Assembly: GCF_002551245.1 (NCBI RefSeq)
Contig: NZ_NTGZ01000057.1
Location: 1 to 32,867 of the forward strand
Reading direction: 5' to 3'
Origin: Streptomyces sp. rh34
Lineage (GTDB): Bacteria; Actinomycetota; Actinomycetes; Streptomycetales; Streptomycetaceae
Length of the DNA: 32,867 nucleotides
Positions 13,488-21,269 of the stretch are shown here, in pieces. The position numbers and the translations under genes were made by a program. How positions within the stretch are numbered: the stretch's first letter is position 1; each line of letters begins with the position of its first letter. The notes under the pieces were generated by a model. The model saw only the letters and a program-made list of their open reading frames with translations, was not told where the DNA came from and did no database searches.

Positions 13488-16307
13488 CTACTTCTTGCGA
13501 CGGCGACCGCCGCCGCCGCCGCTCTTCTGGGCCTTGCGGCGCTCCGCACGCGTCATGCCGTCCGAGGAACCGGACCGCGCGCTGTCGTCGTCGTTGGCGA
13601 AGTCACCCTCGACGACACCGCCCTCCCCGTCCACCGTGGGAGCGGAGAAGTGGAGCCGGTCCGGCCGCTGCGGGGCCTCCAGGCCCTTGGCGCGGATCTG
13701 CGGAACGGGAGCGGCGCTCTCCTTGTCCAGCGAGGGGCGCTCGGCGCCGTCCTGCACCGGAACCTCCTCGACCTGCTGCTCGACCTGGACCTCCAGGTTG
13801 AACAGGTAGCCGACGGACTCCTCCTTGATGCCCTCCATCATGGCGTTGAACATGTCGAAGCCCTCGCGCTGGTACTCGACCAGCGGGTCCTTCTGCGCCA
13901 TGGCCCGCAGGCCGATGCCCTCCTGGAGGTAGTCCATCTCGTAGAGGTGCTCGCGCCACTTGCGGTCGAGCACCGAGAGGACGACGCGTCGCTCCAGCTC
14001 ACGCATGATGTCGGAGCCGAGCGTGTTCTCGCGCTCCTCGTACTGCTCGTGGATGTCGTTCTTGACCGACTCGGCGATGAACTCGGCGGTGACGCCCGCC
14101 AGGTCCCCGGCCGCCTCCTCCAGCTCCTCGACGGTGACCTTCACCGGGTAGAGCTGCTTGAAGGCGCCCCACAGCCGGTCCAGGTCCCACTCCTCGGCGA
14201 AGCCCTCGGCGGTCTCCTGCCGGATGTAGTCGTCGATCGTGTCGTCCATGAAGTGCCGGATCTGGTCCTGGAGGTCCTCGCCCTCCAGAACGCGGCGGCG
14301 CTCGCCGTAGATGACCTCGCGCTGCCGGTTGAGCACCTCGTCGTACTTCAGGACGTTCTTACGCGTCTCGAAGTTCTGCTGCTCGACCTGCGACTGGGCG
14401 GAGGCGATGGCGCGGGTGACCATCTTGTTCTCGATCGGGACGTCGTCCGGAACGTTCGCCATCGACATGACGCGCTCGACCATCTGGGCCTTGAACAGGC
14501 GCATCAGGTCGTCGCCCAGCGACAGGTAGAAACGGGACTCGCCCGGGTCGCCCTGACGGCCGGAACGACCGCGCAGCTGGTTGTCGATACGGCGCGACTC
14601 ATGCCGCTCGGTGCCCAGCACGTAGAGCCCGCCGAGCTCCTTGACCTCTTCGAACTCCGCCTTCACGGCCTGCTCGGCCGCCTCCAGCGCGGCGGGCAGC
14701 GCGGCCGCCCACTCCTCGACGTTCTCCACCGGGTCGAGGCCGCGCTGGCGCAGCTCCGCCTCGGCGAGGTCGTCCGGGTTGCCCCCGAGCTTGATGTCGG
14801 TGCCTCGGCCGGCCATGTTCGTCGCGACCGTGACGGCGCCCTTGCGGCCCGCCTGGGCGACGATCGTCGCCTCCCGGTCGTGCTGCTTGGCGTTGAGGAC
14901 CTCGTGCTGGACACCGCGCTTGGAGAGCTGCTGCGAGAGGTACTCGGACTTCTCGACCGAGGTGGTGCCGACCAGGATCGGCTGGCCCTTCTCGTGCTTC
15001 TCGGCGATGTCGTCGACGACCGCGGCGAACTTGGCGACCTCGGTGCGGTAGATCAGGTCCGACTGGTCGGCGCGGACCATCGGCCGGTTCGTCGGGATCG
15101 GCACCACGCCGAGCTTGTAGATCTGGTGGAACTCGGCGGCCTCGGTCATCGCCGTACCGGTCATGCCGGAGAGCTTGTCGTAGAGGCGGAAGAAGTTCTG
15201 CAGGGTGATCGTGGCGAGGGTCTGGTTCTCGTCCTTGATGTCCACCCCTTCCTTCGCCTCGATCGCCTGGTGCATGCCCTCGTTGTAGCGGCGGCCGGCG
15301 AGGATACGGCCGGTGTGCTCGTCGACGATCATGACTTCGCCGTCGATGACGACGTAGTCCTTGTCCTTCTTGAACAGTTCCTTGGCCTTGATGGCGTTGT
15401 TCAGATAACCGACGAGCGGGGTGTTCACCGACTCGTAGAGGTTGTCGATGCCGAGCCAGTCCTCGACCTTGGCGACACCGGCCTCGTGGATGGCCACGGT
15501 CCGCTTCTTCTCGTCGACCTCGTAGTCGCCGGTCTCCTCGATGCCCTTGAGCTGGTTGCCCGCCTCACCCTTGGTGAGGCGCGTGACCAGCTTGGCGAAG
15601 TCGCCGTACCACTTGGTGGCCTGGTCGGCCGGGCCGGAGATGATCAGCGGCGTACGGGCCTCGTCGACGAGGATCGAGTCGACCTCGTCGACCACCGCGA
15701 AGTTGTGGCCGCGCTGGACGAGCTCGTCCTTGGACCACGCCATGTTGTCGCGGAGGTAGTCGAAGCCGAACTCGTTGTTCGTGCCGTACGTGATGTCGCA
15801 GGCGTACTGCTCACGGCGCTGGGCCGGCGTCATGTTGGCGACGATGCAGCCGACGCTCAGGCCGAGGAACTTGTGGACCCGGCCCATCATCTCGGAGTCA
15901 CGCTCGGCGAGATAGTCGTTGACCGTGATCAGGTGCACGCCCTTGCCGGAGAGCGCGTTCAGATACGTGGGCAGGGTGCCGACGAGGGTCTTGCCCTCAC
16001 CGGTCTTCATCTCGGCCACGTAACCGAGGTGCAGGGCGGCTCCGCCCATCATCTGTACGTCGTAGTGGCGCTGTCCGAGGACGCGCTTCGCGGCCTCACG
16101 GACCGTGGCGAACGCTTCGGGAAGCAGGTCGTCCAGGCTCTCGCCGTCCGCGTACCGTTCCTTGTACTCGTCGGTGAGCGCCCGCAGCTCGGCGTCGGAG
16201 AGGTTGACGAAGTCCTCTTCGATGGAGCTGACCTGGTCCGCGATGCGGTGCAGTTTGCGCAGGATCTTGCCTTCGCCTGCACGCATGAGCTTGTTGAAGA
16301 CGGACAC
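13488..16307 (-). CDS. secA: Preprotein translocase ATPase SecA
   Basis: 939 residues from the GTG at 16307 ([14 protein letters not shown]), preceded by AAGGAG ten bases upstream; the frame is open further up but that part is not SecA. SecA drives export of unfolded preproteins through SecYEG. Visible motifs include Walker A MKTGEGKT (100-107), Walker B region [27 protein letters not shown], the second-domain motifs [13 protein letters not shown] and [20 protein letters not shown], then the helical wing and scaffold. The C-terminal tail is acidic then Gly/Arg/Lys-rich ([10 protein letters not shown]) and lacks the Cys-rich zinc motif of E. coli SecA, as is usual for actinobacterial SecA1. 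It is monocistronic between the hairpin at 13430-13477 and the acetyltransferase gene. Confidence 0.98.
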   Translation of the reverse strand: MSVFNKLMRAGEGKILRKLHRIADQVSSIEEDFVNLSDAELRALTDEYKERYADGESLDDLLPEAFATVREAAKRVLGQRHYDVQMMGGAALHLGYVAEMKTGEGKTLVGTLPTYLNALSGKGVHLITVNDYLAERDSEMMGRVHKFLGLSVGCIVANMTPAQRREQYACDITYGTNNEFGFDYLRDNMAWSKDELVQRGHNFAVVDEVDSILVDEARTPLIISGPADQATKWYGDFAKLVTRLTKGEAGNQLKGIEETGDYEVDEKKRTVAIHEAGVAKVEDWLGIDNLYESVNTPLVGYLNNAIKAKELFKKDKDYVVIDGEVMIVDEHTGRILAGRRYNEGMHQAIEAKEGVDIKDENQTLATITLQNFFRLYDKLSGMTGTAMTEAAEFHQIYKLGVVPIPTNRPMVRADQSDLIYRTEVAKFAAVVDDIAEKHEKGQPILVGTTSVEKSEYLSQQLSKRGVQHEVLNAKQHDREATIVAQAGRKGAVTVATNMAGRGTDIKLGGNPDDLAEAELRQRGLDPVENVEEWAAALPAALEAAEQAVKAEFEEVKELGGLYVLGTERHESRRIDNQLRGRSGRQGDPGESRFYLSLGDDLMRLFKAQMVERVMSMANVPDDVPIENKMVTRAIASAQSQVEQQNFETRKNVLKYDEVLNRQREVIYGERRRVLEGEDLQDQIRHFMDDTIDDYIRQETAEGFAEEWDLDRLWGAFKQLYPVKVTVEELEEAAGDLAGVTAEFIAESVKNDIHEQYEERENTLGSDIMRELERRVVLSVLDRKWREHLYEMDYLQEGIGLRAMAQKDPLVEYQREGFDMFNAMMEGIKEESVGYLFNLEVQVEQQVEEVPVQDGAERPSLDKESAAPVPQIRAKGLEAPQRPDRLHFSAPTVDGEGGVVEGDFANDDDSARSGSSDGMTRAERRKAQKSGGGGGRRRKK

Positions 16308-16458
16308 TGAGGCTGGTCTCCTTGCCGGTCGGGCCTGGCACTGGGTCGTGTAATGGACTCTGGCGCGGGCACGGCAGGTGGGCCCCACCGCAACGGCCAT
16401 CGTAAGCGAGGACACCACCGCGTCGGGAGGGCTGCCGTCGCGTGGACCTCACCGCACC

Positions 16459-16464
16459 CTTATA
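16459..16464 (-). promoter_or_regulatory. Possible -10 element of the secA promoter
   Basis: Read on the minus strand, the only AT-rich hexamer in the secA upstream region is TATAAG, about 150 bp before the GTG. The expected -35 position, 17 bp further up, holds only a weak match. Placement is tentative; the rest of 16308-16547 shows nothing else clear. Confidence 0.3.
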
Positions 16465-16547
16465 GGACAACGGTCCAAACGCACGGAAGGTGCCGGGAAG
16501 CCCCAAAAGTGCTCGCATCGAGGAAGCCGGCTCACGAGAATCGGTCC

Positions 16548-17168
16548 ATGGAGCCGATCACTCTCACCACGGAACGACTGCTGCTGCGGCCCTTCGGCCC
16601 GCAGGACACGTATCCCGTGCACGCCGCCTGTCAGGACCCGGACATCCAGCGCTGGACGGTGATCCCTTCCCCCTACCGCCTCACCGACGCGGAGGTGTTC
16701 ACCACGAAGCTGTGCCCGGCGGGCTGGCAGGACGACTCCTCCTACGGCTTCGCCCTCGTCCTGCGGGAGACCGGGGCGCTCGTCGGTGCGCTCGGCATCG
16801 ACCGCCGCAGCCGGCCGGGAACGTACGAGGTCGGCTACTGGTCGGCCAAGGAGCACCGCGGCCGCGGATACGTCACCGAGGCGGTGCTCGGCTCCGCCCG
16901 CTGGGCGTTCTCCTCCCTCGGGGCGGACCGGCTGGAGTGGCGGGCCGAGATCGGCAACCTGGCCTCGCGGGCCGTCGTCCTGCGGGCGGGCTTCCGGCCG
17001 GAGGGCGACCAGCGGTCCGGGCTGCTCAACAAGGGGGTACGGCGCGACGCCTGGACGGCGGCCCTGCTCCCGTCCGACCTGGGGCTCACCGGCACCCACC
17101 CGTACGTCCCCGAGCGGCACGCTCCACGGCCCGTCGGCGCCCCGGAACCCGGACCGTCACCTGCCTGA
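16548..17168 (+). CDS. GNAT family N-acetyltransferase (RimJ/RimL-like)
   Basis: 206 residues from the ATG at 16548 (MEPITLTTERLLLRPF), the typical opening of the RimJ/RimL-like group; the frame is open upstream but unrelated. The acetyl-CoA site is EVGYWSAKEHRGRGYVTEAVL with the R/Q-x-x-G-x-G/A loop as HRGRGY, followed by IGNLASRAVVLRAGFRPEG, the conserved Asn and C-terminal helix-strand of the fold. Such proteins acetylate N-termini or small molecules, and the substrate is open. The last 25 or so residues are Pro-rich and probably disordered. It is divergent from secA and on the same strand as the glycosylase gene 56 bp downstream. Confidence 0.88.
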   Translation: MEPITLTTERLLLRPFGPQDTYPVHAACQDPDIQRWTVIPSPYRLTDAEVFTTKLCPAGWQDDSSYGFALVLRETGALVGALGIDRRSRPGTYEVGYWSAKEHRGRGYVTEAVLGSARWAFSSLGADRLEWRAEIGNLASRAVVLRAGFRPEGDQRSGLLNKGVRRDAWTAALLPSDLGLTGTHPYVPERHAPRPVGAPEPGPSPA

Positions 17169-17224
17169 TCCGCGTACGCCGTCCGGGGCCCGGACTGTCA
17201 GTGGCGCCGTCTAGGGTTCGACGT

Positions 17225-18412
17225 ATGACGCCTGTGCCTCCTCCCGCAGTCGAACTCTCCGCCGACCAGGCCCGCCGCATAGCGCTGCGTGCCCAGGGCT
17301 TCCTGGGGGCTCCGGACCGCCGGGCGGGGGTGCCGGGGGTGCTGCGGCACCTCGGCGCGGTCCAGCTGGACACGATCTCGGTGCTGGCCCGCTCGCACGA
17401 GCTGATCCCCTACGCCCGGCTCGGCCCGGTGAGCCGCCGGACGGTGGAGGACGCCTACTGGTCGGGCGGCCGGACCTTCGAGTACTGGTCGCACGCGGCG
17501 TGCATCCTGCCCGTCGAGGAGTGGCCGCACTTCGCGTTCCGGCGCCGCGCCTACCGCTCCCGACCGCACTGGGGCCACGATCTGCCCGACGGCTCGTACG
17601 ACACCGTGATCAAGCAGCTGCGCGACGAGGGCCCGCTGACGGCGACCGAGCTGGGCGGCGCGAAGAACGGCGGCGAGTGGTGGGACTGGTCGGCGTCCAA
17701 GGTCGCCGTCGAGCGGGCCCTGATGTACGGCGAGGTGGTGTGCACCGAGCGTCGCGGCTGGAAGCGGGTCTACGACCTGGCCGAGCGGGCCATTCCGGAC
17801 GCGCTGCTGCACGACGACCTGAGTGACGCCGAGTGCCGGCGACGACTGGTGGCGCTGGCGGGCAAGTCCCTGGGCGTCGGCACCCGCAGCGACATCGCGG
17901 ACTACCACCGGCTGAAGGGCGAGGAGTTCGACGCCGTGGTGGAGGACTCGGGGCTGGTCCCGGTCGTGGTGGAGGGCTGGGCGAAGCCGGCCTGGGCGGA
18001 CCCGGAGGCCCTGGCCAAGGAGCCGCGCGGACGCCACCGTACGACGCTGTTGTCGCCGTTCGACTCCCTGGTCTGGGAGCGGGCGCGCACGGAGCGGATC
18101 TTCGGCTTCACGCATCGGCTGGAGGCCTACGTGCCCAAGCAGAAGCGGATCCACGGCTACTTCGCGATGCCGTTGCTGGCGGGCGGAAAGCTGCAGGGCC
18201 GGGTCGACCCGGCGCGCGAGGGCACCACGCTGGTCGCCCGGCAGGCATCACCGGCCGGCCCGAAAGCGGTGATCCCGATGGCCGAGGCCCTGGTGGAGGC
18301 GGCGGCCTGGGTGGGCTGCACGGACATCCGGGTGGACCGGGTGGACGCCCCGGAGCTGCGCGAGCCGCTCAGGTCGGAGATCGGCCACGCGCTCCGGCGC
18401 GCCCACCGCTGA
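17225..18412 (+). CDS. YcaQ/AlkX-type winged-helix DNA glycosylase (HTH_42 family)
   Basis: 395 residues from the ATG at 17225. The protein fits the HTH_42/YcaQ family: SADQARRIALRAQGF at the start, then RHLGAVQLDTISVLARSHELIPYARLGP. This carries the Q-x-D catalytic motif (Gln47-Leu-Asp49) that marks the YcaQ/AlkX branch, whereas AlkZ enzymes have Q-x-Q. Later blocks FEYWSHAACILP, LLSPFDSLVWERARTERIFGF and KRIHGYFAMPLLAGGKLQGRVDPAR are also family hallmarks. Characterised relatives excise bulky alkylated bases and unhook interstrand cross-links (AlkZ in azinomycin-producing Streptomyces, YcaQ in E. coli). Cytosolic DNA repair is the likely role. No biosynthetic cluster lies nearby, so this looks like the general housekeeping paralogue rather than a self-resistance gene. 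Confidence 0.87.
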   Translation: MTPVPPPAVELSADQARRIALRAQGFLGAPDRRAGVPGVLRHLGAVQLDTISVLARSHELIPYARLGPVSRRTVEDAYWSGGRTFEYWSHAACILPVEEWPHFAFRRRAYRSRPHWGHDLPDGSYDTVIKQLRDEGPLTATELGGAKNGGEWWDWSASKVAVERALMYGEVVCTERRGWKRVYDLAERAIPDALLHDDLSDAECRRRLVALAGKSLGVGTRSDIADYHRLKGEEFDAVVEDSGLVPVVVEGWAKPAWADPEALAKEPRGRHRTTLLSPFDSLVWERARTERIFGFTHRLEAYVPKQKRIHGYFAMPLLAGGKLQGRVDPAREGTTLVARQASPAGPKAVIPMAEALVEAAAWVGCTDIRVDRVDAPELREPLRSEIGHALRRAHR

Positions 18413-18471
18413 CCGGCCGCCTCTGACCGGCTACCGCTTGCCGGGACCGCGGGGTGGCCGGGGCCCGTCCG

Positions 18472-19227
18472 CTATCTGATCTCCAGGATCTTCTCGCGCA
18501 TGGCATAGACCACGGCTTCCATCCGGGAGTGCAGCTGCAGTTTCTCCAGGATATTGCGGACGTGGTTCTTCACCGTGTTCTCGGAGATGAACAACTCCTT
18601 GGCGATATCCCGGTTGTTCATGCCGGTCGCCACGAGTTTCAGCACTTCCAGTTCGCGTTCGGTGAGCCGGGGCGCCGGAACGAGCCGCCGCTCGTCGGTG
18701 CGCTGGATCATCGATTTGAACTCGGTGAGCAGCTTGGAGGCCATGGAGGGACTGATCTGGGACTGCCCGTCGGCGACCGCGCGAATGGCTGTGGCGACCT
18801 CGTCGGTGGAGATCTCCTTGAGGAGATACCCGGTCGCGCCCGCCTTGATCGCCTCGTAGAGATCGGCTTCCTCGTCGCTGATCGTCAGCATGATGATCTT
18901 CGCGCTGGGGGCCACCTCCTTGATGGCCGTACAGGCCTCGATGCCGCCGCGCTTGGGCATCCGGACATCCATCAGAACGATGTCGGGCAGCAGGTCGGCG
19001 GCCTTGTCGACCGCCTCGGAGCCGTCCCCGGCCTCGCCGACGACCTGGATGTCCTCCTCCTGGGCGAGGACGATCTCCAGGCCCCTGCGGAAGAGCGCGT
19101 GGTCATCGACCACGAGGACCCTGATGGGCTCCTTGCGTGAAGCGCTGTCCGCGCCGGCGCCGGTGTACGCACCGGTGTCGTCGTCGGAGTCGTTCGCATC
19201 GCGCACGGGCCCGAAGGTGTCCGCCAT
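18472..19227 (-). CDS. NarL/FixJ-type response regulator (orphan)
   Basis: 251 residues from the ATG at 19227, behind a strong SD (GGGGGAGG). Residues 1-34 are an acidic, flexible extension. The receiver domain starts at [21 protein letters not shown] with the acidic pair Asp41-Asp42, the phospho-acceptor Asp87 in VLMDVRMP, and [25 protein letters not shown] with the conserved Thr and Lys. The C-terminal LuxR-type helix-turn-helix is [22 protein letters not shown] plus [16 protein letters not shown]. No histidine kinase is adjacent; the nearest, MtrB, has its own partner MtrA of a different class. It lies between hpf and the glycosylase gene, and the hpf hairpin terminator separates it from hpf. 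Its signal and targets are unknown. Confidence 0.93.
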   Translation of the reverse strand: MADTFGPVRDANDSDDDTGAYTGAGADSASRKEPIRVLVVDDHALFRRGLEIVLAQEEDIQVVGEAGDGSEAVDKAADLLPDIVLMDVRMPKRGGIEACTAIKEVAPSAKIIMLTISDEEADLYEAIKAGATGYLLKEISTDEVATAIRAVADGQSQISPSMASKLLTEFKSMIQRTDERRLVPAPRLTERELEVLKLVATGMNNRDIAKELFISENTVKNHVRNILEKLQLHSRMEAVVYAMREKILEIR

Positions 19228-19359
19228 CGTTCCTCCCCCTGAAGGCCACGGCCTGAAGTGTCGGTCGTTCGCCAACGGCACTTCGCGGAACACCGATTGG
19301 CTCGGGCCGCCATGATTCCATGCCCGGCACCCGGCACGGTGGTCCTGTGCCCGTGCGCG

Positions 19360-19396
19360 GGTGCCCCCGGTGGCGCGAAAGCGCCCCGGGGACACC
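19360..19396 (-). terminator. Hairpin terminator downstream of hpf
   Basis: On the plus strand GGTGCCCCCGGTGGCGC (19360-19376) pairs with GCGCCCCGGGGACACC (19381-19396) with one mismatch and one bulged base around a GAAA loop. It lies 15 bp after the hpf stop and upstream of the response-regulator gene, so it most likely ends the hpf transcript. Confidence 0.8.
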
Positions 19397-19410
19397 TCGA
19401 CGCTGTGGCC

Positions 19411-20100
19411 TCAGCCGCCGAGCGCACCGCCCGCGCCGCCTGCTTCGTCCGCGGCGAGCGGGTCGGTCCTCAGGTGGATGACGCCGTAGTCGTAGGCGTG
19501 TCGCCGGTAGACGACACTGGGCTCCTTCGTCTCGGAGTCGACGAACAAGTAGAAGTCGTGGCCGACCAGTTCCATCTCGTAGAGCGCCTGGTCGAGCGAC
19601 ATCGGTGCGGCGGTGTGGGTCTTCTCGCGCATCACGAGCGGCCCTTCGCCCTGCACTTCGAGCGAGCCGATCCTCGTGGTGGGGACGGGCTCCGACGGCT
19701 GGTCGCCGACCAGTTCACCGTCCTCGTCGAACGAAGCGACGCCGGGGACCACGTCCCCGACCTCGGCAGCAGACAGACGGCCGTTGCCACGGCGGCTGTA
19801 GCGCTTGTCGTGCTGCTTGCGCAGCCGGGCCTCCAGCTTTCCGGTGGCCAGGTCGAGCGCTGCGTAAGGGTCGCCCGCCGCCGCTTCCGCCCGGATGACC
19901 GGCCCCCGGGAGCGGAGCGTGATCTCCACCCGGTCGGAACGGTCGGCCTGACGGGGATTCGGCTCCTTGGACACCTCGACGTCGAGGCTGATCACCTTGC
20001 CGTCGAACTTCTGGATCTTGTCCAGCTTCAGCTTCTCGGCCACGTGCTTGCGGAACCGCTCGGGCACCTCGGTCTTGCGGCCCTTGACGACGATGTCCAC
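19411..20100 (-). CDS. hpf: Long-form ribosome hibernation-promoting factor HPF/RaiA
   Basis: 229 residues from the GTG at 20100, with CGGAG as SD. The N-terminal HPF/YfiA domain runs from MDIVVKGRKTEVPERFRKHVAEKLKLDKI to about residue 105 and contains the basic face GKLEARLRKQHDKRYSRR that sits in the 30S decoding channel. A flexible linker follows (about 106-160). The C-terminal dimerisation domain is KTHTAAPMSLDQALYEMELVGHDFYLFVDSETKEPSVVYRRHAYDYGVIHL, which makes the long form that can pair 70S into 100S ribosomes on its own. A Gly/Ala tail ends the protein. It is preceded by about 330 bp of non-coding sequence with several helices (see leader entry). Stress or stationary-phase control is expected for the family but not shown. 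Confidence 0.95.
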   Translation of the reverse strand: MDIVVKGRKTEVPERFRKHVAEKLKLDKIQKFDGKVISLDVEVSKEPNPRQADRSDRVEITLRSRGPVIRAEAAAGDPYAALDLATGKLEARLRKQHDKRYSRRGNGRLSAAEVGDVVPGVASFDEDGELVGDQPSEPVPTTRIGSLEVQGEGPLVMREKTHTAAPMSLDQALYEMELVGHDFYLFVDSETKEPSVVYRRHAYDYGVIHLRTDPLAADEAGGAGGALGG

Positions 20101-20426
20101 GCAGAACTCCGTTCCCGGATCGCCCCGCTCATCGGCGGGGCATCTCCCTTTTGCACCAGGCCCCGGAGATCACCAGGGCCTCGGACTCGGTGGCTTTCGC
20201 CTCCTCCTCCCCCGCCGGAAGGGTCGCAACCCCACCGACTCGCGTGCTTCTCCTACCGGTGAGTTACCTGCCCGAAACCTGATGGTGCATTCATCGAGGT
20301 GCGGCATTCACCGTTCCTCACAACCGAACATAGCCTGCACACCAGGGTCTCGGCACCCGCTACTGGCACGTACCTCCGTTCAGGGCGTCTTGCCCTCTCA
20401 TTACCTGCAACGATGCGGGTTCTCCG
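20101..20426 (-). ncRNA. Long structured leader of hpf (candidate cis-regulatory RNA)
   Basis: These 326 bases between the comF stop and the hpf start contain no supported gene. In hpf sense they hold: a 5-bp hairpin soon after comF (20382-20396, possibly a weak comF terminator); a long-range helix TCGGTGG/CCACCGA (20187-20193 with 20232-20238); inside its loop a purine run GGAGGAGGAGG (20200-20210) with no start codon at a usable distance; a 9-bp helix with a UGAUCU loop (20158-20181, one wobble pair); and a 7-bp GCCCCGC/GCGGGGC hairpin (20122-20141) ending about 10 bases before the SD. Regulatory RNA motifs upstream of raiA/hpf genes have been reported in other bacteria; identity with any of them is not established here. 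Confidence 0.45.
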
Positions 20427-20434
20427 TCAGTTCC
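20408..20434 (-). promoter_or_regulatory. Possible ECF-sigma-type promoter for hpf
   Basis: On the minus strand GGAAC, N16, TCGTT (equally GGAAC, N18, GTT, close to the sigma-R pattern GGAAT-N18-GTT of S. coelicolor) begins at the last comF codon. It would give a leader of about 300 bases before hpf. Short consensus, so chance occurrence is possible. Confidence 0.28.
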
Positions 20435-21185
20435 GGTTTATTTCGAAGGCGGAGGGAGAGGCCGCGACGACCGCGGCCCGGCACCCTCCGTGCACGGAGA
20501 GCTCCCGACCGGCTCCGCACCCCTCACCGACGGCCCGTGCCGCCTCCGCCAGCGTCGATCCCGTCGTCAACAGATCGTCGACCAGAATCACCGTGCCGTG
20601 CCGGGGAGGGGCCTGCCCGAGGAGTCCGTGCCGGAGGAGTCGTCCTCCCCCCTCCGTGAGCTCCAGCGCGCCGGCCAGATTCGCGCGCCGCTGCCGCGCC
20701 CCGAGACCCGACTGGTCGGCGACCTTCCGCCGCTGCCGCAGCAACGGAACCACCTCGGCCTCCAGCCCCTCGCGCCGGAGGTCCCGCGCGGCCGTGGCGG
20801 CGATCCTGCGCACCGGGTCATGGCCACGCGCCGCGGTCGAGGAACGCGCGGAGGGCACGGGGACCAGCAGCAGGGGGCCCGCGCCGCCCGGCCGCCCCGC
20901 CCAGACCCGTACACCACCCGCCAGGGCCCGCCCGAGCGCCCCGGCCAGCCCCAGTGCCCCTCGCTCCTTGTGGGCCAGCAGAACCGCGCGTACGGCGTTC
21001 TCGTACGGCGCGGCCGCGTACACCGCCGGAAGCCCCGGAGGCCGGGGCGAGGGCCGGACCAGGCGGGCGGCCGCACCGTGCAACGCGGCTCCGCAGGCCG
21101 CGCACAGCTCGGTTCGCGGCATGCCGCAGCCGGCACAGGCCACCGGCAGCAGCAGACCGGACAGTTCCTGCCACGCGTTCCGCAT
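20427..21185 (-). CDS. ComF family phosphoribosyltransferase-like protein
   Basis: 252 residues from the ATG at 21185 (MRNAWQELSGLLLPVACAGCG); a start at 21221 would add 12 basic residues not usual in the family. The N-terminal double zinc-knuckle is CAGC-CAAC (Cys17, 20, 28, 31). The PRTase domain carries VPVPSARSSTAARGHDPVRRIA and the PRPP-binding loop VILVDDLLTTGSTL. ComF proteins take part in natural DNA uptake in competent bacteria. In actinomycetes, most not known to be competent, the role is open, and nucleotide salvage or a DNA-handling role is only a guess. It stands last in the mtnA-mtrA-mtrB-lpqB chain, 84 bp behind lpqB. Confidence 0.88.
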   Translation of the reverse strand: MRNAWQELSGLLLPVACAGCGMPRTELCAACGAALHGAAARLVRPSPRPPGLPAVYAAAPYENAVRAVLLAHKERGALGLAGALGRALAGGVRVWAGRPGGAGPLLLVPVPSARSSTAARGHDPVRRIAATAARDLRREGLEAEVVPLLRQRRKVADQSGLGARQRRANLAGALELTEGGGRLLRHGLLGQAPPRHGTVILVDDLLTTGSTLAEAARAVGEGCGAGRELSVHGGCRAAVVAASPSAFEINRN

Positions 21186-21269
21186 GACCTCACTGTGCCG
21201 AGGCCGCCGGGACCGGACCACCCCTGTGGAAAACCCCGGGCGCCGGGCGGAGCCCCGGCGGCTGCCGGA

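Noticed and set aside
13089..16310. Open frame of about 1,073 codons antisense to secA
   Set aside because: Same artefact: a Leu/Val/Asp/Gly/Arg-rich shadow without domains; secA on the other strand is certain.
21203..21262. GCCGCCGGG / CCCGGCGGC inverted repeat between lpqB and comF
   Set aside because: Only 9 bp with a 42-base loop in very GC-rich DNA; such pairs arise by chance, so it is not called as a terminator.
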